Positions 25,387-34,332 of a stretch of 64,000 nucleotides of DNA are shown here, in pieces. Under the pieces are notes generated by a model. The model ran no database searches. It had not been told where the DNA came from and saw nothing but the letters and a program-made list of their open reading frames with translations. Each line of letters opens with the position of its first letter. The stretch's first letter is position 1. The translations under genes and the position numbers were made by a program. The stretch comes from Marinimicrobium sp. C6131 (GTDB lineage: Bacteria > Pseudomonadota > Gammaproteobacteria > Pseudomonadales > Cellvibrionaceae), in NCBI RefSeq assembly GCF_026153455.1, contig NZ_CP110629.1, positions 2,790,001 through 2,854,000 on the forward strand, given 5' to 3'.

Positions 25387-26904
25387 TTACTCCTGGGCGA
25401 ACATTCTCGGTTGAGGCTGTTCAATGGATTGAGTGGAAAGACATTCGGCACTCGCCAGCCAGGACTCCAGGCTTTCCAGCACCAGTGCCCTCCTGATCCG
25501 GCCGTTGGGTGTGACTGCGGTGGAATCTATGTTCTGGAACGGGCAAGGCAACAGATACACGTGACTCAAGCGCGCATAGTCAGGCAGATTTGCATTGAGT
25601 GCCTCAATCGCCTGACGACAATCCTCCACACCGTTGTCAGTTGGTCCCGGGTACAGCAGCGCCAATGGGTGGGGCTCCCCGTCACCGAACACCAGGGCCT
25701 GCGCCATACCGGCACTTTGGGTCAGTTCCGCCTCCAGCCATTCCGGGCTGATATTGCGCCCAAAACCGGTGATCAGCAGGTTCTTCTTCCGTCCGGACAC
25801 CCATAGAAACCCGTCCTGATCCAGAAAACCCAGGTCACCACTGGCTACCGCATGCGATTCATCCACGGGCGTTTCTCCCAGGTAACCGAGAAAACTGCTG
25901 CCAGAAATCTGCAGTTCACCACCGGGGCCAACATGGACATCTACATGGTCCAGAACGCGGCCCGCCGAACCGATACGATTCTCTGCGGGTGCGTTCAGCG
26001 CTACCACGGAACCACACTCCGACAACCCATAGCCCTGGAACATCGGCAATTCCAGCTTCTCCGCTCGGCGCAGTAGCGAGGGCGATACGCGCCCACCACC
26101 AACGGCCAAGAAGCGATAACCCCGGTGCTGGAGTGCGCCCGACTCCGCGCCCTCGATCAGCACTCGTGTCAACTCCGGCACCAGAATCAACGACGTTGGC
26201 TGCCAACGATTCTGCTCCGAAAGCCAGCGCTGTGAGTCCATGCCACTACTACCGGATAACCCCAGGCTGGCAAGTCCCGGAACGGACACTTCAGCACCTC
26301 GAAACAGGCTCAAATACACGCCCGCGACGTTTTCCAGAAGCGTCGCCAAGGGTAAAACCGACAGATGTTGCGGCAGCTCCAGCTGGCTCAATCGGGTGTC
26401 CAAAGCCCGCAGGGTGCGTCCCAGTTGTGCAGCGGACAAACAGACCCCTTTAGGCGTGCCGGTGCTGCCGGAAGTGAACGTGATTTTCACCGTGCCCGGG
26501 GGTAACACTGACAGTTCCCGCTCAACGGGAAGACGGTGCATCCAAAGGCCACCGCCAACCGTCTCGGCCACCTCCTCAGCCCGCACATCGGCCGTGGACA
26601 GCAGAATCCCGTCCAATCCTGCCGTTTCGACAAGATGCTGACGCTGCGACGGCGAGAAGAACGTCGGAACGGGCACTGAGACAACCCCGGCACGAACGCA
26701 GGCCAAATCGGCTACGACCCAGGCAACCGAGTTGTCACCTACCAGGCCAAGTCGCTGAACGCCCGAATCCATAATTGCCTGCGCAACCCCTTGCACACGG
26801 TTCCATAACTGTCGGTAAGTCACCGTCTGCTCATCGTCGCGAAGCGCCACTCGGCTCGGGTGCAACAAAGACCACCGGGCCAAGCGCTCAAGTAATTCAT
26901 TCAT
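25387..26904 (-). CDS. AMP-dependent acyl/aryl-acid ligase
   Basis: 505-aa adenylate-forming enzyme (ANL superfamily). Core motifs: A3 TFTSGSTGTPKGV (about 142-154), A5 GYGLSEC, A7 ASGDLGF, A8 GRKKNLLITGFGRNISPEWLE and A10 TPNGRIRR near the C-terminus. At the A10 position normally held by the catalytic Lys there is Arg469, which could weaken adenylation or favour thioester/amide formation. No carrier protein or thioesterase is fused or nearby. GAGGTAG precedes the ATG at 26904, 5 nt after the previous stop. Substrate unknown; probably a fatty or aromatic acid. Confidence 0.85.
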   Translation of the reverse strand: MNELLERLARWSLLHPSRVALRDDEQTVTYRQLWNRVQGVAQAIMDSGVQRLGLVGDNSVAWVVADLACVRAGVVSVPVPTFFSPSQRQHLVETAGLDGILLSTADVRAEEVAETVGGGLWMHRLPVERELSVLPPGTVKITFTSGSTGTPKGVCLSAAQLGRTLRALDTRLSQLELPQHLSVLPLATLLENVAGVYLSLFRGAEVSVPGLASLGLSGSSGMDSQRWLSEQNRWQPTSLILVPELTRVLIEGAESGALQHRGYRFLAVGGGRVSPSLLRRAEKLELPMFQGYGLSECGSVVALNAPAENRIGSAGRVLDHVDVHVGPGGELQISGSSFLGYLGETPVDESHAVASGDLGFLDQDGFLWVSGRKKNLLITGFGRNISPEWLEAELTQSAGMAQALVFGDGEPHPLALLYPGPTDNGVEDCRQAIEALNANLPDYARLSHVYLLPCPFQNIDSTAVTPNGRIRRALVLESLESWLASAECLSTQSIEQPQPRMFAQE

Positions 26905-26909
26905 AGTGA

Positions 26910-27569
26910 CTACCTCAGACCGTGGTTTTTTTCCAGCCAACCGGTGTGCCGCATTGCCTCGACACCACTGGGAACGTGCGCCAGCACCACTTCGGGGCGG
27001 TTCTGGTAATACGCCCCCCAGTCTTGCGCCGCCCCCTGCAGCCGCTCGGGCAACGCTGGGCCGAGTACCCTCGGTTTAACACCCATTTTTGCGAAACTCA
27101 GCCGGATCGATTGAGTTCCGGTAAAACAGATCCATTCGACACCTTGGGTAACCAACCATCGAGCAATCGCGGGAAAGAACAATCGACTGACGCCCTCAAC
27201 GGCGCCGGCCAAGTGAGCGATCTCCACGACCCCTTCCCGATGGCCAAGGGCGCCTGGAGGTAGATAATCCTCAATGGGATGGTCCAGATAATCCTCAAGG
27301 AACAAAGGCTGATCTGCCGCGTGCCGTGTGCCCACCGCGGCCATAACCAGCCCGGACCGGGCGACAAGAATCAGAGGAGAGGGGACAACAAGCGACGGGC
27401 AACGCCCATACGCCGCACGAAAGCGCTGTTCGATGAAGAAGGCAATAGCGTCTGTGGCCCGTGATTCGGGATCTACCGAGCACAGTTTCCAGTCCCCCAC
27501 GGGCATCAGCTCTGTGACGGACGGATCGAACAGGTCCACTTTTAACGGCAACAAGCAGGAAGATGACAT
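26910..27569 (-). CDS. Thermostable hemolysin family protein
   Basis: 219-aa protein of the family named after the Vibrio thermostable (delta) hemolysin. Family-typical stretches: FFIEQRFRAAYG, FLEDYLDHPIEDYLP, EIAHLAGAVEGVSRLFFPAIARWL, WICFTGTQSIRLSFAKMG and LGPALPERL. It has no signal peptide and the pattern of the central part resembles GNAT/autoinducer-synthase-like acyltransferases, so an enzymatic acyl-transfer role is more plausible than a pore; this is inference. First gene of the five-gene cluster; GGAG lies 9 nt before the ATG at 27569 (a TTG is one codon earlier). Confidence 0.82.
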   Translation of the reverse strand: MSSSCLLPLKVDLFDPSVTELMPVGDWKLCSVDPESRATDAIAFFIEQRFRAAYGRCPSLVVPSPLILVARSGLVMAAVGTRHAADQPLFLEDYLDHPIEDYLPPGALGHREGVVEIAHLAGAVEGVSRLFFPAIARWLVTQGVEWICFTGTQSIRLSFAKMGVKPRVLGPALPERLQGAAQDWGAYYQNRPEVVLAHVPSGVEAMRHTGWLEKNHGLR

Positions 27570-27620
27570 CAAATGAAACTCCAGTGAGGCACTCTGTCCT
27601 GCTCATGCTAAGGGTGCTAT

Positions 27621-27670
27621 CTTAATTAACACTTAAACAATGCCCCCTGAATTCTTAAGCCAGAATTAAG
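27621..27670. promoter_or_regulatory. Two PmrA/QseB-like response-regulator boxes in the divergent promoter region
   Basis: Box 1 (27621-27637): CTTAAT-N5-CTTAAA. Box 2 (27654-27670): CTTAAG-N5-ATTAAG. Each is a pair of half-sites spaced 11 nt apart, as in the PmrA consensus yTTAAk-N5-yTTAAk. They lie between the hemolysin-family gene (minus) and the PmrA/QseB-like regulator (plus), so the regulator probably controls both its own operon and the cluster. Confidence 0.6.
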
Positions 27671-27731
27671 AAAACTCTGCCACACTGGGGGCATCCACCA
27701 TTTCCAGGCGCAACGCTGCTGCGGGAGGACC

Positions 27732-28412
27732 ATGAGAATATTGCTGATTGAAGACGACTCGATGCTCGCCCAAACCATGGTCCGCATGCTAGAGCAGGCA
27801 CAGCACCAGGTTGACTGGATCAATGACGGCAGGAAGGGACTGAATGCCCTGAAAGATCAAACCTTTGATATCGCCATTGCCGATTTGACGCTTCCTCGGC
27901 TGGATGGTCTTGAGATTGTTCGGCAAGCCAGAAAGGCACAATGCCGAACCCCCATTATTATTCTCACCGCTCGCGAAGAGCTGGATGACCGGGTGCAAGG
28001 GCTCGACTTCGGAGCGGACGACTATTTGACCAAGCCATTTAAAATGGCCGAGCTTGAAGCCCGCATGAGAGCCGTTATCAGGCGCACCGACGGCTATACC
28101 GACAACAACGTCCTGACATCGGGCACCATTCGCCTGAATTTGGATCATGCGGAGCTTCAGGTAGGGGAGAAGCGCTTCCAGCTACCCAAGGCCGAGTTTC
28201 AGATCCTGCAGGTACTGATGCGCAACACGGACAGAGTGGCCACAAGGCGACGGCTGGAGGAAGTACTCTATGGGTGGGACAGAGGCGCAGAGAGCAATAC
28301 GCTTGAGGTACATATTCACCACCTTCGCCAGCGCCTGGGTAAATCCGTGATACGCACGGTACGCGGCGTTGGGTACACCCTGGATAGCGAAGCCGCAAAG
28401 GACGCTGGATGA
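27732..28412 (+). CDS. OmpR-family response regulator (PmrA/QseB-like)
   Basis: 226 aa. Receiver domain (about 1-115) with acidic pair ED8-D9, phospho-acceptor D51 (IAIADLTLPRLDGLE), Thr in ILTAREE, and Lys in DDYLTKPF. Winged-helix OmpR output domain (about 128-218: LPKAEFQILQVLM, NTLEVHIHHLRQRLG, IRTVRGVGYTL). Closest in pattern to QseB/PmrA. Overlaps the kinase gene by 4 nt and is divergent from the hemolysin-family cluster; two matching boxes lie upstream. Confidence 0.92.
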   Translation: MRILLIEDDSMLAQTMVRMLEQAQHQVDWINDGRKGLNALKDQTFDIAIADLTLPRLDGLEIVRQARKAQCRTPIIILTAREELDDRVQGLDFGADDYLTKPFKMAELEARMRAVIRRTDGYTDNNVLTSGTIRLNLDHAELQVGEKRFQLPKAEFQILQVLMRNTDRVATRRRLEEVLYGWDRGAESNTLEVHIHHLRQRLGKSVIRTVRGVGYTLDSEAAKDAG

Positions 28413-29836
28413 TGTCACTGACTCGTACGCTTATCCTTCTGAATACAGCAATGGTCTTGATTATTGTTACCCTGGCCTCGACCTGGAGCTATTGGCAAAG
28501 CAGCCACGAGCTGGAGGAACTGTTTGATGCGGAGTTGGCTCAGAATACCCGAATCGTTGAAGGCCTCGTTCGTCACTTGGCAGAGAATCGCAGCCGACAG
28601 GAGTTACAACGTACCCTGAGTGAGACGCTGGACCCCCTGGCGCTAACCGAGAACACCCAGGAGCCGGAAGAGCGTTGGTTCGAAAGTCGTGAGGACGAGA
28701 TCCTCTCCGGTGGCCTCGGACACCGATACGAAAAGAAAATTTCTTTTCAGGTCTGGACTAAAACCGGCCAACCGATTCTACCGAACAAGTTCGGAGAGGT
28801 GGATACCCTTGCTCCCGACAAGACAGGGTTTGGGTGGCTCAGCCAGTCCGACTACCGGTGGCGCACATTTACATTACACGATGAGGAAAACGGGTTCTGG
28901 ATTCGCTCCGTGCAGCGCGAAGATATTCGGGAGGAACTGAGCGGCCACCTTGCCCTCGGTAATGTTCTTCCTATTGCTTTTGCGTTGCCTCTTTTTATTG
29001 TCGCGACACTGTGGGCGGTCCGTACCAGCTTCCGCCCGCTCCGCCATCTGCAATCCATCGCCGCCCGCCTGGGACCGGGCACCGACAGATTTTTACCATC
29101 GAATACCGTCCCTCAGGAAGTGGAGGGATTGGTCACAGCGCTGAACCAACTGTTGACCCGCCTTAACCGGACGATCGAGCGGGAACGTCGCTTTTCCTCC
29201 GATGCAGCTCACGAGCTGAGAACACCACTGGCGGCATTGCGCCTGCAACTGGAGAGCATCAGCCAAGACTCCCCGACGGTGGTCAATGAGCTGTTGCAGT
29301 CACTAGACCGAATGGCCCACCTGGTGGATCAGATGCTGGTCCTGAGCAAAGCCGACTCTGATTTCAACGACCATCCGGAACGCCTATCCCTGTCAGAGTG
29401 GGTTGCCCAGAGCGTGGCGGATGTCTACCCGCTAGCTCAGGAAAAGCAGATTGAGCTGCAGTTGCTCGAAACAGATGGCGAAGCCTGGATTATGGGCAAC
29501 CCCACGCTGATCAACACCATGATTCGCTCATTACTGGCCAATGCCATACAGTACGGGCCTGAGCGCAGTGAAGTAACACTCACATTAAGCCCGACTCGCG
29601 GTGGGTACCAGCTTACAATCTGCGACCATGGCCCGGGCATACCGGAAGAGGATCGAAACAAGGCGCTCAACCGCTTCGTCCGCCTCGACCAGCGCCAGGG
29701 CTCCGGAGCCGGCCTCGGCCTGGCAATCGCCCAGAGAATCACCGAGCGCCAAGGCGGCATATTGACACTGGAGGAACGCCCCGACCGTCGAACGGGGTTA
29801 TGTGCAGCAGTCTGGCTCCCATCGTCTCTAACATAG
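28409..29836 (+). CDS. Sensor histidine kinase (PmrB/QseC-like)
   Basis: 475-aa inner-membrane kinase. TM1 about 7-29, periplasmic sensor about 30-183, TM2 about 184-206, HAMP about 207-258, HisKA with phosphorylated H268 (SSDAAHELRTPLAALRL), and HATPase_c with N box (SLLANAIQYGP) and G boxes (DHGPGIPEEDRN, GSGAGLGLAIAQ). The periplasmic domain is QseC-N-like in size; ligand unknown. Start overlaps the regulator stop by 4 nt, implying translational coupling. Confidence 0.92.
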   Translation: MMSLTRTLILLNTAMVLIIVTLASTWSYWQSSHELEELFDAELAQNTRIVEGLVRHLAENRSRQELQRTLSETLDPLALTENTQEPEERWFESREDEILSGGLGHRYEKKISFQVWTKTGQPILPNKFGEVDTLAPDKTGFGWLSQSDYRWRTFTLHDEENGFWIRSVQREDIREELSGHLALGNVLPIAFALPLFIVATLWAVRTSFRPLRHLQSIAARLGPGTDRFLPSNTVPQEVEGLVTALNQLLTRLNRTIERERRFSSDAAHELRTPLAALRLQLESISQDSPTVVNELLQSLDRMAHLVDQMLVLSKADSDFNDHPERLSLSEWVAQSVADVYPLAQEKQIELQLLETDGEAWIMGNPTLINTMIRSLLANAIQYGPERSEVTLTLSPTRGGYQLTICDHGPGIPEEDRNKALNRFVRLDQRQGSGAGLGLAIAQRITERQGGILTLEERPDRRTGLCAAVWLPSSLT

Positions 29837-29913
29837 GGGGATCACTTTCTGGCTTTAGTCAATTGCTAACAAAGCACCGTTACCCAATGATTGAGACCGA
29901 GAGGGAGGTGTAG

Positions 29914-30792
29914 TCAACGATCCCTACATGGCTCTGTATCGAACTCCAGCTCAACCGTTGTATGTGCCAACTCATACTCGGAAAGGGCGTGAGAAATGGC
30001 ATGTTTCAACTGTTTCTGGTCTTCAACGCTGTTCAGCACCCCTGTTCTCAGGTGCACGGACAACACATGACGCTCTCCATCTAACGACCAAAGATGCAAA
30101 TGGTGCAGGTCCTCGACGCCCGGCAGCGAACGCAGGGTTTGTTCTACGGACTGCTTCAGTTCTGGACTTGGGGACGCCTGCAGGAACAGTCTGACTGTCT
30201 GCCAGAAATTGCGACCCACATTGAACAGAATGAACAAAGTAAAGCCGATAGAAAGCAATGGGTCAAGAATCGGCCAATCGACGAACATCAGAATGATCGC
30301 TACCACCAAAACGGCGACCCAGCCCAATACGTCTTCCATCAGGTGCCAGTTCAGGACGCGTTCATTCAGCGTCTTACCCTTGCTGAGCTTGTAGGCGGCA
30401 AAACCATTGACGAGTACACCAAAAACCGCCATGCCCAGCATGCCCCCTGCCATCGGCATGGGCGGATCATCGAGTCGGGGAATCGCCTCACTGAGCACCC
30501 ACACCGAGCCGACAATGAGTACCAACGCGTTTATGAAAGAGCCCAATAAGGAGAAACGACGATACCCGTAGGTGAAGCTGGCCGTAGCCTGCTTACTGCT
30601 CAACCGGGCCAGCAACCAGGCAAACCCGATAGACAAGGAGTCGCCCAGATCGTGCACTGCATCGGCCATGATGGCAGTACTGTTAGTCAGTACACCACCG
30701 ACAAACTCAATAATGGTAAAGCCAACGTTCAGGAAAAACGCCCAGCCGATGCGCGCACCTTCGCCTCCATGACTGTGACCATGATCGTGCAT
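29914..30792 (-). CDS. Cation diffusion facilitator (CzcD/DmeF-type metal exporter)
   Basis: 292-aa inner-membrane proton-coupled metal exporter with six helices and a C-terminal cytoplasmic domain. A His-rich N-terminus (MHDHGHSHGG) precedes TM1; the metal-site HDLGD motif is in TM2 (MADAVHDLGDSLSIG) and HLMEDVLGW in TM5 gives the second HxxxD. ATG at 30792 has GGGGAGGG upstream. Last gene of the czc operon, 66 nt after the PII gene; likely Zn/Co/Ni efflux. Confidence 0.92.
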   Translation of the reverse strand: MHDHGHSHGGEGARIGWAFFLNVGFTIIEFVGGVLTNSTAIMADAVHDLGDSLSIGFAWLLARLSSKQATASFTYGYRRFSLLGSFINALVLIVGSVWVLSEAIPRLDDPPMPMAGGMLGMAVFGVLVNGFAAYKLSKGKTLNERVLNWHLMEDVLGWVAVLVVAIILMFVDWPILDPLLSIGFTLFILFNVGRNFWQTVRLFLQASPSPELKQSVEQTLRSLPGVEDLHHLHLWSLDGERHVLSVHLRTGVLNSVEDQKQLKHAISHALSEYELAHTTVELEFDTEPCRDR

Positions 30793-30858
30793 CTTTACCC
30801 TCCCCGCCTCCAAAAATAAGAAATTGCCGGTCGCCCAGGCGACCGGCTCAGGCCTGAA

Positions 30859-31200
30859 TCAAACCACCGAGTCGCCTTCTACTCCATCCTGTATGCGGAC
30901 GGCACGACGCACGTCGGTCACAAAAATGCGACCATCGCCTCTAAGCCCGGTATGAGCCTCGGTTTTCAGCAGTTCCACCACGTCATCCACCAAGTTATCC
31001 TGGCACACAATTTCCAGTTTCACGTGCTCGGAAAATTCCGACGCACCCGCAATCGGGTGCGTTGCACTGCTGTGTGCCTTACTGCGTCCGAATCCTCGAA
31101 CATCCGATACGCTCATCCCGGTAATGCCGTCCAGGCGGTGTAAGGCCAGCGTCACCGGCTCCAACCTGCGTGCCTTAATGTAAGCTTTTATCTCTTGCAT
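30859..31200 (-). CDS. PII-like regulator linked to heavy-metal RND pump (PII-NG type)
   Basis: 113-aa PII-fold protein: IKAYIKARRLEPVTLALHRL, GITGMSVSDVRGFGRSKAH and HTGLRGDGRIFVTDVRRAVRIQDG. The T-loop region (about 37-60) lacks the uridylylated Tyr motif of GlnB. A group of PII paralogues encoded beside CusA/CzcA pumps (PII-NG) is known from comparative genomics. It is 9 nt downstream of czcA, so it may modulate the pump or sense metal or nucleotide. Confidence 0.85.
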   Translation of the reverse strand: MQEIKAYIKARRLEPVTLALHRLDGITGMSVSDVRGFGRSKAHSSATHPIAGASEFSEHVKLEIVCQDNLVDDVVELLKTEAHTGLRGDGRIFVTDVRRAVRIQDGVEGDSVV

Positions 31201-31209
31201 GGTATCACC

Positions 31210-34200
31210 TCAAGACGTTGTTTGGTCGTCGCCGTTTGAACGGTCGGCGAACCAGGGATACAGGGCTGGCAGAATCACCAGCGTGAGAATGGTGGCGGTC
31301 ACCAGGCCACCGATCACTACCGCCGCCAACGGCCGCTGAACTTCGCTGCCCGTGCCCGTAGCAAACAGCAAGGGCGCCAGGCCCAGACCGGTAGTGACGG
31401 CCGTCATTATGACCGGGCGCAAGCGCGCCATCGCGCCCTGAACGCAGGCTTTCGCCATGGGCACACCATCGCGCACCAACTCATTCAGGTAGCTGACCAG
31501 CACCAAGCCGTTTTCAAGCGCGATACCGAACAGGGCAATGAAGCCCACGGACGCTGGCACCGACAGGCTCAGCCCCGCCAGCCACAGCGATACAATACCG
31601 CCAACCAGAGCCAGAGGAATATTGAGCATGATCAACAGCGCATTACGCAGCGAACCGAAGTTGGCGTACAGCATGAAAAATACCAGTGCCAGGGTGATCG
31701 GTACCACCACCATCAAACGCTTGTTGGCCTGCTGCTGAAGCTCGAACTGGCCGCCCCACTTCAGGAAATAGCCCGGGGGAAGATCCACCTTCTCGGCAAT
31801 AATACGGTCCGCCTCGGCCACATAGGAACCGATATCCCGGTCGCGGACGTTGGCCTGAATGGTGATAAAGCGCTGATTATTTTCTCGGGTAATCTGACGC
31901 GGCCCGACCACTTCCTCAACGCTCGCCAATTCACTCAACGGAATCTGCTGACCTTCGTGATTGCGGACTTTCAAGTCCCGAATCACTTCAGTGCGATCCC
32001 GCGCCGACTCTTTCAGACGCACGTAGATATCAAACCGACGGATCCCCTCGAACACCTGACCGGCGCTGTCCCCGCCAATGGCGATACTGATGGTTTCCTG
32101 TACATCCGATACATTCAAGTTATAGCGGGCGATGGCCTCCCGGTCCAATTCGATGCGCACCTGGGGTGTGCCTCCCACCTGGTCCTTCTGCACATCTTCC
32201 CCACCGGCGACCTGCCGCATCACCTCGGCAATTTCCGTGGCTTTTTGATCCAGAACGCTCAGGTCATCCCCAAAGAGCTTGGCGGCCAGCTCGGCTTTTG
32301 TCCCGGTAAGCAGCTCATCCACGGAGGCGGCAATGGGCTGGGTAAAGTTGAACTTGGTGCCGGGGAAGTCTTCAAACTCGGCGCTCATTGCGGAGTATAG
32401 GCCATCGAGTGTTTCCGCCGTCTGCCACTGCTCCTTGGGTTTGAGTCCGACAAAGATCTCCGCGCTGTTTACCGGGTCGGCATGCGCACCGACTTCACCG
32501 CGGCCGATCCGGGTCACGACCTGAGTCACTTCCGGGAAACGCTCCAGCAACTGACGTTCAAACAGCGTCATGGACTGTTTGGCCTTATCCAGCGAGATGG
32601 AGGGCGCCATAGTGGCACGAATCAGAAGGTCCCCCTCATTGAATCGAGGCACAAACTCAGAACCGAGACGAGGGCCGACAACCACACCGACGGCAAGCAC
32701 CAACCCTGCGATGGTCACCCCAATCCAGCGGCGTCGGATAACGCCCTGCAAGAGCGGTCGATAGCCTCGGGCAATAAAGCCGACCAGGCCGCCGGGTTCA
32801 TCCGAGGCTTGCTCCGATTTGGGGCGACGCATGATCAAGGAGGCCACCACCGGAGCCACCACCAGAGCAAAAATCAGCGAGCCCACCATCGCCAGAGAGA
32901 CTGTGTACGCCAGCGGCCGGAAGGTGGCCCCTTCCACCCCCTGCAAACTGAACAAAGGCAGAAACACCACGATGATAATACTGATGGCAAAGAGTATGGG
33001 CCGAGCTACCGCCTGGCTGGCCCGCGCCACAATGTGCAAACGCGACTCGTCCGCGGAAGATTCGCGCAACAGTCGGTCGATGTTCTCGACCACCACCACG
33101 GCGCCGTCCACCATCATGCCGATGGCAATGGCCAGACCGCCCAGAGACATGAGGTTTGCGGAGATACCAAACCACTTCATGGCAATCAACGCCAGGCAAA
33201 CCGAGAACGGAATGGACAGGGCCACTACCAGGCTGGGTCGCCAGCCCCCCATAAAGGCGAGCAAGACAATCGCGACCAAAACAATACCCTGAAGCAGTGC
33301 ATTGGTCACGGTGGAAACAGCGGCTTCGACCAGTTGCGCCTGATCGTAGTAGGGGCTGACTTCGATCCCTTCCGGCAAGTTGGCATTGATCGTCGCCAAC
33401 TCTTCTTTCACCGCACCGATCACATTGGAGGTGTTGGCGCCAATCAGCTTTAACACCATCCCCACCACGGCTTCGCCTTCACCATCCTTGGTGGTCAACC
33501 CGCGACGGATTTCACCACCAATGGCCAGTTCGCCCAGTTGATGCAGATAGACGGGTATACCATCAACGCTTTTGACTACAATATTGCGAAGGTCATCCAG
33601 GTTTTTTGCCAGCCCCACGGAGCGAACAATATATTGCTCGTCGTTCTGAATAATAAACTGAGCCCCCGCATTGGCATTATTCGCCTCGATCCGGCGCTTG
33701 ACCTGCGGTAAAGAAATGTCGTACCGCAGTAATGCCTCGGGATCAATTCGCACCTGAAACTGCTTGACGTTACCGCCAATGGACAGCACTTCAGTCACGC
33801 CCTTGACCGTCTGCAGGTTGAACTTGACGATCCAGTCCTGAATTTCCCGCATTTCGGTGCGACTGTACTCACCACTGGTATCTTCCAGCACATAGAACAG
33901 AATCTGTCCCAGACCGGTGGTAATCGGCCCCATGACCGGCTCACCAAACCCGTTCGGAATGGCCTCTCTGGCCTGCTGCAGCCGCTCACTGACCAGTTGT
34001 CGGGCGAAGTAGATGTCCGTGCCGTCCTCGAAATAGATGTTCACCACCGACAGGCCAAAGTTCGACACTGACCGAACGTGGTCCAGCTTCGGCAAGCCGT
34101 TCATGGCGCTTTCCAGGGGGTAGGTCACATACTTTTCCACCTCTTCGGGTGCGAGCCCCTCCGTCTCTACAAACACCTGTACCAACGAGGGTGAAATGTC

Positions 34201-34317
34201 CGGGTAGGCATCCACCGGCAGGCTCCGATAAGCGGCATAACCGCCAATCACTGCGGCCAGTGCAATCACCACCACCAGCAGCCGGTTTTGCAACGCCGCT
34301 CGAATAATCGCTTGCAT
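31210..34317 (-). CDS. czcA: CzcA/CusA-family heavy-metal RND efflux pump
   Basis: 1035-aa inner-membrane RND transporter with twelve predicted helices and two large periplasmic loops. The heavy-metal RND motif in TM4 is GMMVDGAVVVVENIDR, closer to CzcA (Zn/Co/Cd) than to CusA. Other signatures: SLPVDAYPDISPSLVQV at the N-terminus, GLSVVNIYFEDGTDIYFAR, and GSEFVPRFNEGDLLIRA. It forms the tripartite pump with the upstream adaptor and outer-membrane factor; the gap to czcB is 15 nt. Confidence 0.93.
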   Translation of the reverse strand: MQAIIRAALQNRLLVVVIALAAVIGGYAAYRSLPVDAYPDISPSLVQVFVETEGLAPEEVEKYVTYPLESAMNGLPKLDHVRSVSNFGLSVVNIYFEDGTDIYFARQLVSERLQQAREAIPNGFGEPVMGPITTGLGQILFYVLEDTSGEYSRTEMREIQDWIVKFNLQTVKGVTEVLSIGGNVKQFQVRIDPEALLRYDISLPQVKRRIEANNANAGAQFIIQNDEQYIVRSVGLAKNLDDLRNIVVKSVDGIPVYLHQLGELAIGGEIRRGLTTKDGEGEAVVGMVLKLIGANTSNVIGAVKEELATINANLPEGIEVSPYYDQAQLVEAAVSTVTNALLQGIVLVAIVLLAFMGGWRPSLVVALSIPFSVCLALIAMKWFGISANLMSLGGLAIAIGMMVDGAVVVVENIDRLLRESSADESRLHIVARASQAVARPILFAISIIIVVFLPLFSLQGVEGATFRPLAYTVSLAMVGSLIFALVVAPVVASLIMRRPKSEQASDEPGGLVGFIARGYRPLLQGVIRRRWIGVTIAGLVLAVGVVVGPRLGSEFVPRFNEGDLLIRATMAPSISLDKAKQSMTLFERQLLERFPEVTQVVTRIGRGEVGAHADPVNSAEIFVGLKPKEQWQTAETLDGLYSAMSAEFEDFPGTKFNFTQPIAASVDELLTGTKAELAAKLFGDDLSVLDQKATEIAEVMRQVAGGEDVQKDQVGGTPQVRIELDREAIARYNLNVSDVQETISIAIGGDSAGQVFEGIRRFDIYVRLKESARDRTEVIRDLKVRNHEGQQIPLSELASVEEVVGPRQITRENNQRFITIQANVRDRDIGSYVAEADRIIAEKVDLPPGYFLKWGGQFELQQQANKRLMVVVPITLALVFFMLYANFGSLRNALLIMLNIPLALVGGIVSLWLAGLSLSVPASVGFIALFGIALENGLVLVSYLNELVRDGVPMAKACVQGAMARLRPVIMTAVTTGLGLAPLLFATGTGSEVQRPLAAVVIGGLVTATILTLVILPALYPWFADRSNGDDQTTS

Positions 34318-34332
34318 AAAAACCTCCGAATG

